64,000 nt of DNA from Antedon mediterranea (taxonomy: Eukaryota > Echinodermata > Crinoidea > Comatulida > Antedonidae), in the NCBI RefSeq assembly GCF_964355755.1, contig NC_092670.1, forward strand, positions 6,041,001 to 6,105,000, written 5' to 3'. Of this stretch, positions 47,333 through 59,300 are shown piece after piece. Under the pieces are notes generated by a model. The model had not been told where the DNA came from. It searched no databases and saw only the letters and a list, made by a program, of their open reading frames with translations. Within the stretch, counting starts at the first letter, position 1. Every line of letters begins with the position of its first letter. A program made the position numbers and the translations under genes.

Positions 47333-50300
47333 GAATATTATAACTACATTCCATTTTCTGCTTCGAAGTGACTTGCATTTCCTAAATCAAAATGGCCGAA
47401 ACTGTAAAAATATTGCAGGCGCCACAGGCAGGCCTGTCGGATATGGCCAAACTACAAGACCTCAATGTTGAAAGCATTCTGGAAAATATCCGGCAACGAT
47501 TTGAAGCAGATCAGATTTATGTAAGTGAAACTGGTTTACTTTGATGGTCTAGGAGTATGGTTTAGTTCTGTGATCTGGAGATAGTAGGTTCGATATTCCA
47601 CTGGGTGGTTTAAATATTAATTATGGATATTTTTTAATATTAATTACTGGAGATCCAGGAAATTCTTTGTGTATAATTAAAACCGCCATCTAATTTAACT
47701 CAACATTCTACAATTAAATTAGAATCTGCATAATACTTTATGTAATTTTCTTTTGAATTATGTCTGTATTTTTTTTTCATGTGTTACTAGTAGGTTTGAT
47801 ACACTTTTCGAGTTCAATTTAACTTCAGATAAAATGGTATCAGCAACATTCATAATTGTATTGTTATGACTATTATGATGAAGAAATATAATACAGTGTT
47901 GTTTAAATCTTGCTTAACAAATACAATACATTGTCACAATTAATGTACTGTATTTGATCAAAATTCACGGATTTTCTCTCTTCTTTATTAAATTATAATA
48001 CTATGCTTAAACAGCAATCATATTTATTTACCATCATCTACATCATTATCAATGGCATCAGTATTGTAAGCATCATTACAGAATCTCCATTTCGATTTAA
48101 ACGTAACCTCAAGTGTCCTCAGTAACTGATCCAGGATTTTAAAATAAGGGGACTAGGGTCTAAAAATGGTGAAATGAAGGGCTGAGCTTAACTTGATGTC
48201 CTTGTACTTGGTTATATAGTACAGCAGGAAGATTGCATAAAGTCTACCATATTTGGTCTTATTTGCACAGATTTTCTTAATTTATACTGTTCCACATCTT
48301 CATGACATGAGAAGAATTGTAATTCCACACATCTCATTCATAAATGCAATAACCACTTTTGAGGCATTTGTAAATTTATGCTGAAAGATTTAGCCTTGGT
48401 ATCAGAGATAATGGAATGCAATCAATTTACAAGGCTTTTGGCCATTAAACCCAGCATAGGTGAAAGCAAATCAATTTTCTTTCAATTATTGTCACTAATG
48501 AAAAGTCTAGGATTATGGTGTAATTGATTATTATAAACATGGTACAAAAGTAAACGACTTTAAATATTGTATCTGTACATGTGATTGTGTTGGATTGAGA
48601 TGTGCGGGGACACCCACATTTCACCCACCTTAACCTAGCTTAATAAACTGGTGGGTCAAACCTGAATTCTTCCTGGATGCCATCTGAATATCCAGGTCTA
48701 CATAATCCTTAAATTTTCTCTTGAAGTACTAGTACACTACAACACCATTTGTATCCATTATTTTCTTTTTCCATTGAAATGGCTGCTAAATTGTGAATGA
48801 ACAATTTCTTGGCAACTCTTGGGGTGCCTTATACAAGCTTCGTTTTGGGCTGCCTTATACAAGCTTCGCTTTGGGCTGCCTTATACAAGCTTCGCTTTGG
48901 GCTGCCTTATACAAGCTTTGCTTTTTTGGAATGTTGCCCCTCTTATTTTAATCATATTTACTGTTAATTTTTATATTCTATGAAAGAGAAGAAGAGAAAT
49001 AAATGTTACTTTGATTGATTGATTGATTGAAACAGGACAAATTTTCAATAACTGATAACCAAAAACTATTGACTTAGCAGTTAGGATATCAACAAAAATT
49101 TAACCAAGCTATAATGACCAAACAACCAAAACATAGATTAGGCCTAACAAATGTCAAATGTATTTATATTTATTTTTTTTTTTCAGACATACATTGGTTC
49201 CATATTGGCAGCAGTTAATCCATACAAGACCATTCCAAACCTGTATGATTTTGAAGTAATGGAAGCGTACGATAAACGACACATTGGTGATCTACCTCCG
49301 CACATCTACGCCATAGCAAACGACGCATATTATTCAATGTGGAAACAAACAGCAAATCAGTGTGTTCTTATCAGGTGAGTTCCGCATTTCCTTTATACTG
49401 AAGAAGGCACACCTATAACCATTTAATTTAGCACACACTTCCAAATAACATTAAAATGATATAAGCCATTATGTGAATTTGTCTTTTTTGTGTCTAGCTT
49501 ACCATACCAGAATATAGGATTGTTATCCTACAGTAGGGAAGAGCTGTCTAAAAAAAAACCTGTGTTTTGCAGTTGTTTGCAATTTCCGCCTTCCCTTTAT
49601 TTTGAGCTGCCATGAATGAATGGATTGGGTGTGTGGTTGAGTGGCAGTGTTTATAGGCCATACCATCTATTCTTAGGGTGTTCTCATTCATAATTGTTTT
49701 CCTTTGTTGAAATAACACCAATGTCAGGATGAAGTTTAGCAGTCAGACGAATAAAACCATCTATCACTTACCGTATTTATTCAAATAAACGCCTCCCCAA
49801 TAAAAGAAAATCTAAAACAAAAACAATAAAAATAAAATAAATACAATATAAGCATGATAAAAAGATGATTAAGTACAGTATTCAGATGGATAGTGAGTAG
49901 TATTTTACTAATGTTTTAAAAGTAACAGAAAGTTTTATTTTTGTAGAGAAGTCATTCCATAGTTTGGGTCCCTTAATCTAGTGAGTACTTTAGTCGATAT
50001 CCATGTCTACAAATACTTTAACACGCCCTAATGTGATGAATGAAAAATTATTACATTTCCAATATTGTCTCAAAGGAGCATGCTTTGCATTTGCCCAAAT
50101 TAGACAGCCATGCAGATAATGAGGCATTTACTTAATTAACTGATGTTGATATGGATGAATGCACAAAGCCTTGCTCTGATTTATCAACCAATCATCTTTA
50201 AACTATTTAAATTTAGCATTTCTGTTTTAATGATCAGTCTCAGATTTGTAGATTTGTTCGAAATTAAAATAGAAACTATAATGATAGTAAGTTAATAAAA

Positions 50301-53300
50301 AGATGATGGATACTAGTTAATTTAGTTAATTTAGATATTTAAAGGAAACACTGTACAGTATTGCTAAGTATTAGATTTTAATTAGCATCTAATTATATAT
50401 AAAATAATGAACTTTCGCTTTCTCATTCAAGGAGTGGCAAAGAAAATTAACCATTCTTATAATACTGTTTCAGTAGAGTCAATGGCCGAGCAGTTTAGGC
50501 AGGTGCGCCGTTTACCGTACTTTAAGAGCCAACAATATCGGCAGAGTTCGACTTGCGCCTAGTTCTGGTGGTGGAACAAGTCTTCTCAGATAAGGACTAT
50601 AAACTGTAGGTCCGGTGTACAGATATAACCTGTGTGGTTCACAAATAGCCCCTGTATCATGAGGTTTACCTACCTATCTAATGATTAATTTAATACTATT
50701 GGTAGTCCTTGGCCACATGCCCCTAGACATAAAAAAAAAAAATTTAGTTTTTACCAGCTAAGTGAGAGTGGACCATTAAATAACGACGATCATTGATATC
50801 ATATTTTGTTTCACACTAAAAGTAAAACACTAAAAATATCCTGATTCAGACCTATGCATATTATATGACAGTAAAGAAACTAGTATAATATCAATACAAG
50901 TTTTTTCATAGAGCATGGTACTGTATTTCCATATACTGTACTACCTGGAATCAAAACCACAAGCACTAATTGACTGCAGTGGTTTCCTACAATAACAGCA
51001 AATCGTCTTTAATTGTTAAAGTTGATACAGAGTGTGTGGTCAGTGTATCATTAGTATGGGCCCGTTTCTGCTGCCAACCCAAAATATACCGTATAAATAT
51101 ACCGTATAAATATACCGTATATGAAATTCGTGCACCGTTTCCGCTGCACATACTTCGTGGGTGGGTTGTAAAAAAGTTGGCTTTCATTACCCAAAATGCA
51201 TTTCGTGAGACGGAAGTATGGATTGACCTAGAGTCTCGTGTAGTGAGGTTACATGACAGCATTGCTTTCTATTTTAAATCTAATGAGCAGAAGTGGCAAC
51301 GAATTTACACCGCACATACAAGCACAATCTAGAAATGTCACTATAAATAAACTCTGTTATTCAAATTGAGTTTATATTATGCTATATTATCCTATATTGC
51401 CGTTTTAATTTCCATTTTCTATTATACAGTATTTTACCATGATTTTACATCACGTTGTTGTCGTGTAAGAACATTCGATTTATGGTAATTAAAATCTCGG
51501 TATCTCTTCTGTTGCCATGCAGTCTCCCCCCCAACCTTCGCTTCCCCCCACAATTGAATTGCAAAAATAGTGATTTGTTCGGTCCACAGTGACATTTTGA
51601 TCTGTTGCTTGCTTTTACACGTGTGTTTCAACTTTCAATGCAGCAGAAAAACCAAAACAAACGCGTCGCGCTCTGTTAGTTTTTGACCTCGTGTCACGAG
51701 TCGGGTCACATTTACGGTATATTTTGAGTGCAGCAGAAATGGGGTACGAAATATACGGTATATTTTGGAATATACCGTATAATATCCACAAACGATGGGG
51801 ATATTTATACGGTATATATACCGCATATATATACGGTATATTTTTTATGAGACCCATTTCTGCTGCCAAAAAATATACCGTATATAAAATATACCGTATA
51901 TATACGGTATATTTTTGGCAGCAGAAACGGGGCCTATGTTCATGTTTACCACCCACAAAGAAGGAAACAAAATACTAATTATGATAAGATAGATCAATTC
52001 ATGGTCATTTATTCATTAGCAACTGACTGATGTTTCTCTGATACAAGGAAAAGCAGATTATGAAATAATTATAGATCTGAAACTGTCTTTAACAAAATCA
52101 AATGTTTTGTTAAATTGTAATGTCCATATGTCTGTTGTTTTTAATTACAAGTTTGACTTCGATGACATGAAATGGCAACTTTATATGATTTGACAACAAT
52201 TTAACAAAAACAACAAACAAGGAAACAACATAATAATAATACTAGTAGAAGGCCTCTAAACTTAAATTATTACAAAATTGTCAAACTTCAGAGTTGTCTA
52301 AAGGTTAATTTATTTATAAATGATATATTCTTCAAAAAAAACAATTGTATGAATGGCATTTCTAGAATAAAACAGGAAAGCAACAGGAGAGCAAAGAAGT
52401 ACATTAATCCAGGGAAGAGTTAAATTACATTGTAATTTAACTCTTCCCTGATTAATCATACCTAGCCAGGTCTATGCCATAAATAATCTTTTCTTTATTA
52501 ACTCCCTTTGTCCATAGTGCTGCCTTTGTCTTAACTTTAAGGCAAACCCCACCCAGTTCTTCTTCCTTAATTATTCAGTTACAACAAGATAAGCAACCGA
52601 AAATATGACTTCACCAAACTGGCAACCCCCTTTCCTTTCAAAATCCTGGCTTCAGTGAAGAAGGCCAAAATGTATTAACTGTACTTGTTAAAAGTACTAT
52701 ACATAATATAGATCATCGACATTGATTTATGCTACCATTTTGAATTTGAAATAAACTGACTTCAAAAACATCAACAAATGAATCTTTACATTCATTCTCA
52801 ACTTCAAGAAAACCACACTGTACATTTATAGGCCTAAACCTACGAAACGAATGTTACGATTTTATCGGAATATTTTTTTTTTGTCATTTGTAAAAAATTT
52901 AGAAAAAAATAGAGGAGGCTCGGAAATCAGGAGAAGGCCTAGAAACTTAGCAACTATATACTTTTTACTACATTTCTCCATGCATAAGTAACCAATTGTT
53001 TTGTTGTGAAGAAGAAATGAGTTCAATATACCATGTGTCATGTGTGACACACTAAATACATCTAGTTTAATCAAACACAGATAAATGATAACACACAAAT
53101 ATTTATCTTCAGTAGAACAATGTGATACAATCCATCTGTAATGTATTGAATCTGTAAATTTATCCAAAGTGACATTCCAATTGACAGTTGGATATAAAGT
53201 GGTAATGATGGTAAACACACATGAACATGATGTCACTGGATAATGTCAACACCTTATGTTGTTAATGTAAACAAAATAATGTTGTAAGTGAGATGTAAAG

Positions 53301-56300
53301 ATTTAAGTTATGTCATTAGGAAATGTGTAGACATGATGTAATTAGCACTACTAAAGGTATGTTCAGACTCACGGAGTCACGGTGGAGTTATCTACGCAAG
53401 GCGTACGGTAATCCGTGGCGTTAAAAGCCAAGGTGTTTAGACACAACGATCAACATTCCAATGCCTAGTCTGTGTTCCAGACGGAGTTTTGTCTTAATAT
53501 TAGTAAAAAGATATTTATTTTGGCACATATGGCGTTTCATACGTATACTACTTGATTTTGGATACTCCGGCTGGGGAAACACGCACAAGTCATGTGGTTT
53601 GACACCAAGAATTCTTGGTGCATACGATTATCCGGTTTACTTGTTTCAGCTGCATGCGATTGGCTACTCACTCGTACACCGTTTTAATATTCATATTTTA
53701 GAATTTCAAAGACTCAACAACTAAGATGATGCGCATGCGCTATGTTACGTACGGTACTTGGGTACATTGATGAAAGTTTCTGAAGGCTAGAAATTATTTT
53801 ATATGCCTAGTAGTCTGGTAAACATTTGATGGGATTTTTCCCAAGAACATGAAAACTCGTCTTGATATGATAGGCTAGCTTCTCCGCAAATCAAACATTG
53901 AATGGATCATTTATTACGCGGAGATAATTTTGATTTAATTCCCACCCAGACCCTGTCCTGTTCTGTGTGGTGGTGTAGCCCTGTTGTGTGCCGGTGGTGG
54001 TATGTAGGCCTACTTTATTGGCTCTTTTATTTGGCAGGTCATACGTTCGAGTTGAGTAGGACCTACGAGGGAGGCCTAGGCCAAGGACTAAACAATTAAT
54101 AAACAAAAAACTTGGCATTACGATTTTATATTTCAACAGTCTCGATCAGCACTGTACGTACTCGATCTTTTTCATTTTGAAACAAAATGATAATTGCTTG
54201 ATTTGAAATCCATATTTACATACCGCCCACCCCATATAGCCAAATACGGTATGATAACCTACGTCATTCTTATCAGATGTTTGCGGTCTGCAAATCGATT
54301 TCTATACGTGTTTCACAGGTCTGTATTTTCAGACAAAAATCGCGGTCGAAATAAAAACAAATAAATAAAAAAAAAAGATAATACAGACTTGGGGCAAGTC
54401 TACCCAATGCCTTGTGTTTTAAAACACTCTGATCAGGTCAAAGCAGATAGAACTATATGTATACATTCATAAAAATGCATAAAAGTTTACATCGTTTACA
54501 TTGGTTTTTTTTAAATTTTTATTTATATAATGTTTACCTTCAATTATACTGATTTGTTCTTACTACTTGTAGAATTGCATTTTAATTCAAAATAATTTAA
54601 AACGTAATTGTTACACGGACAATTATCTGATTAATTGATTTAATTTATGAGATATCATATTACTGACGCCAACTTTAATGTTCTTAAAAATCAGAACCCG
54701 AAAATACATTTGACATAACAATTTCGCTGTCATATCATAGGGTACGGGTATGTAGTGGTTGTCTGCTAATCGTGGTCGTGTATTTTCATTAGATAAGGTT
54801 AAAATCACTGATGCATCACTGGATTAGCGTTATGAAATCTACCCTCTTCCGCTAGAGTTATTAACGCCACTGGCGCGGAGTAACAGCTTCATAATGCTAA
54901 TCCGCGGCATGGTTCAGACACAAAAATATGTACGCCGCTTACATAACTCCACCGTAACTCCGTGAGTCCGAACATACCCTAAGATTTACTACTTCATCAA
55001 AGTCCTTTATTTTAGCACAATCTTAGATTTTCACAAATTTTAATAAAAAATGATTCAGTTACAGATTTAAAGAATGTTATTATTTATTTTTTTATTCTTT
55101 ATACTGGGTAGCCTCTTCAGTATAAAACTGTTCTCCCAAAGAAAAAACATTAAATTTACTTGATCAGAATGAATGCATAGAAATGGAATAAAGTCCCAAA
55201 GTTGTCTATGCATTGTCAATTGGAAAATAGTAAACATCAACCAGATCCTTGCTGTTGTATGAATGAATTCTGTATATTGTAGCGCCATTCCAATGAGAGA
55301 TTGTTTGTGGCAAGATACAGTAGGCCCAAAACAGAATACATTGATAACATACCGGTACGTAAGAGGGTGCGAGAATATCCCAGTACAAGTAGAGCATGCA
55401 GTACAATGACATGATGTGAGAGCATACTTTACCAGACTTAAATGGTGCAAGCATAGTATGCAGTAGGATAACATACAATATGAGGGCAAAAGATATGAGA
55501 ACATGCAATATGGGCGCTTGAGGTCCGAGAGCATACAGTTTGAATGCATACAATTGGGGGCTTTATGTATACAGTAAATAGATGTATATGGTACAAAGGC
55601 ATGCTGGCTACAGAGGACATTATTAATAATTATAGTATAGTGGATACGATGTGAAGGCATACTGCGAGAGAACATAGTACAATGGACATTAGTGCTTACA
55701 GTAGGATGTGTGCAACAAGGAATATGTTGTAGGGCATATACAATAACAGGCAATGCGATGGCATATGGTTGAGGGAATACAGTAAAGTGCTAGTAGTATG
55801 AGGCTGTGCAATATGTATCGGAATCTGAAAATCTTAATTCAAAAATTTATTGGAATTCACCAGCATCGGTTATCAGGGCTGATAGTAGGATGGTTGCTAC
55901 TTTCTTAACATCACATTAATGCAACACCTTGTCAATCATAAGTTTTAGTGCGATTGTCGGCTTGTAATTAAAGAGACATAGAACGTGTACATCACTCTCA
56001 TTTTAATACTAATCTCCATGATGACATGACACATGTTGTTTAATCATGGAGTAATATTGTTGGTTTAAAACTTAATGGACAGTGTAAACACTTTGAAATG
56101 TCATTTGTTATTATTAGGATGTGGACTATTAAACACATCAAGTGCTATGTCATTTTAAGCTGTGTGGCTATTCACTTTGTCATTATCTTGATATTTACAA
56201 TCACTTAAATGTAATATATATCTCACTTTAGGTCAGATTAAGTATGCTTTATTATATGTTTATATATTCAATAAAGATGTTTGATTGATTGATTTGATTG

Positions 56301-59300
56301 AATGTCATGTTAAAATATCAAAGGATACATGGGAGGAGTCTCTTTCTGTTGCCATTACCAGAATCTATAGGTATAGTATATTGTTAAGATTACAATCAAG
56401 AAATCATTATTGCAATTTTCATAATCAGTGCATTTGAATAGATATTATGTCAATCCTTTGTTTTGAATTGGGATGGTTTCACACTGGAATCCTTTTAGTC
56501 AAATTAACCAGTCGCTGACTAAATTGAAAAAAAAAATGTCGAATTTAAACACTGGCTACAAATCCATCAGGGTGCAGTAGAATTATCATGGTCTCGATAA
56601 AACTAAACATGCTGACTAAAACGTCCACTCGGGTAAACTGCAGGACAGGACTTTTACCATTTTAAATTTGGTCAAACCAATGGTAAACTAAAACTAACAT
56701 TGTGAAGTTTTCCAAGTGTGAACAATGGGCAAATTTATTAATGGCCTTGGGTAAAGTTACCATGGTTAAATTTACAATTTTCCACATCCAGTGCGAACAA
56801 GCCTTTAAATTATACTCCTTTATTTTAGGATATTATAGATAAAGATCCATTTTGTCTTATAATTAAATAGCCAAGGCAGTTGTTCTTGATTTCACTCATT
56901 ACCGTAAATAGAAGGTTAAGCATCAGTACTTATGATGATGAGAATCCATGGTCAACTTTGTAAAAAACATTATTAGTTGATGATGCATTGGGACAGAAAT
57001 ACCTTTTCCACAGCTACCAATATATAATGGAAAAACATCACCACGACCAGCTGAATGAATGTTTACCAACTCCCTTGTACTATAGGTGGCAAATAACACT
57101 CCCTCTCATTCATAATGAGTGGAAAACATCAACAAGAACAATTGATATTTTAGGATTTTCTTATTCTTTAATGTGAATTATATGCACACAGGACCAACAA
57201 ATTTACATTCCATCTGAACGACGAGGAAATGAGAGTAAAGCATCTTGCCTATATATAAAATTAGTATGGTACATATAGGCACGAACCCATGCCTATCACA
57301 TGCTAGTCTGATATTATTAATTACACCATTCTTTCTGGTATATACAGCACCCCACATGATCCCAGATGATCTCCCATCCAGAACGCAACTGGGTCCAACG
57401 TTGCTTAACTTCAGTAACAAGAACCAGTGTTTCAACGCAGTATGGCCGTATATGAACAAATATTGTTTTGTTTGTATAATATTAATACATACATGCTTTT
57501 TAAAAGATAATATTCATAGTAGACACATGGTATAAAGCCTATGTTGAAACGCTTTGTTTACAACATTACACCATCACCAAAGACAAAGAATAATCTTTTA
57601 ATCATCTGTGATTGGTCTAAACCTGTGAAGAACTACCATTCTTACTTCCACAGATTGTACATGATAGTATTAATGAATAATATACAATGCAGTATCACAG
57701 GTTAAGTATGTACTAAAACAAAGACACCTAAAATATTAATAACACGTTTTCATACGTTCTTAAATATGTTGTTTTTCCACAAAAAAATTGTATACGCTGC
57801 AAATAAAAAATTATTATTATTTTATATGATCCATTTTAACTAGAAACTAATTGGGATTTTAGCGAGCTTTACAGATGAAGAAGACAGTTTTGGAAAATGT
57901 TCGATATTATTATTTATTATGGATTGTTTGCTGCAGTGAAATTTATTTTGCACAACAACAACAACAGCAATTTCAAACCTGTTTTCTGTAAAATAATATT
58001 ATCCTATTAAGTAGAGTGGAGTAGGTTTGTACAGTTTTGCACAGTTTAGAAATACTTGTTTTCTCTATGCTGTATAAAAAGTATTTCATAATGTATATGC
58101 TCACACAATAATTGACAGTTCAGAAAAATGGATTTGTGTCCAAGGTTGGCCAGAAATATTGAAAAGAGGAGATTGATTTTGCCTCAACCTGTGCTACAGA
58201 TGGGATGGGTGATCACACCGATCGTGTCATCTTTTACGCTTCCATGATCACCCAGATCATCATAATTCATAATATCTATCCATGCTTAGGTAAACTTTGT
58301 ATTGTTAACCACAGTGGTCAATTGAGTACAACTTTACATCTACTACAGTAGACAGACATCAAATGTGGGTCATAGTCCAATCCACAGAAAATGGACATTT
58401 GTCCTGTCTTCATGTATTTTGTAATGTACTGTACTATGGGTGACCGGTAAATAAGCTTTGTACTTGCGGTCATCCATTTGTTGTTATCATTTATAATGTA
58501 ATAACAAAAAAAAAAATTGAAACTTTGTAGTTCTACACACTATCAAGTATAACTATTTGTGAGGCATCAAATATCAAAAATTAAGTTTAAACAAAAATCA
58601 CACTAAAAATTGCTTAACATCAACATTTATAGTGTTAGTTGTCTGTAATGTAATGTAATGATCGCCTGTGCTTCCGACATCAAGCATCAAGGACACAGGC
58701 TTTTTTCCATTCTATTGCAATCAGGTTACCCCGTGTCTGGGTCCAGCTTCCCAGACCGTTGACTGATCCTAGAAAGCCCATCAGCCTTCATTAGAAAAGT
58801 TCATATTCATTTTGATTCGCTGTAACTGTATTTTGTCTTTTGTCTTTTATCTGGAAACTGACTGACGGCTCAGCTACAGTTCACTTAGGTTGACCCTGGT
58901 CTCCCCAATTTCAGTTTTTTTTTGTTATCAAATAGACCAAATAAATAATGAAATGAAATGAAATGTGCTTTGAAATGTTTTGATGCAAGGCGCAATATAA
59001 ATGGTTTATGTATGGTATGTATCAAGAGAGGAACAACATTTGAAATAAAATGTTTCTCCCACAGCTGAAGTTAAAAAAGCATAAATACAATAAACTGAAC
59101 ATGGAAGGTTTAAGAAAGGAATGACAAAATCATTTCACATAGTTAGGGATCATGTCAAATTCTACTGCAGTTACTGCAGTAAACTTAATTAATCAATTTA
59201 TTTAGCAAGTAATCACTGTTATTAGAGTGAATGCTTCATAAACTTCTACATTGAAACAGACTAAACCATACATTATTGCAAGGAATAAATGTAGTTAAGC

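Noticed and set aside
50970-51332. 120-codon + strand frame across the left end of the CGGTATA element
   Set aside because: It spans flanking DNA and the terminal repeat, has no recognisable domain, and is explained by the repeat composition.
51615-51978. Overlapping Tyr/Ile-rich frames on both strands
   Set aside because: These are translations of CGGTATA palindromes.
57245-57535. 96-codon + strand frame
   Set aside because: It lies opposite the 5S-derived sequence and has no protein features.
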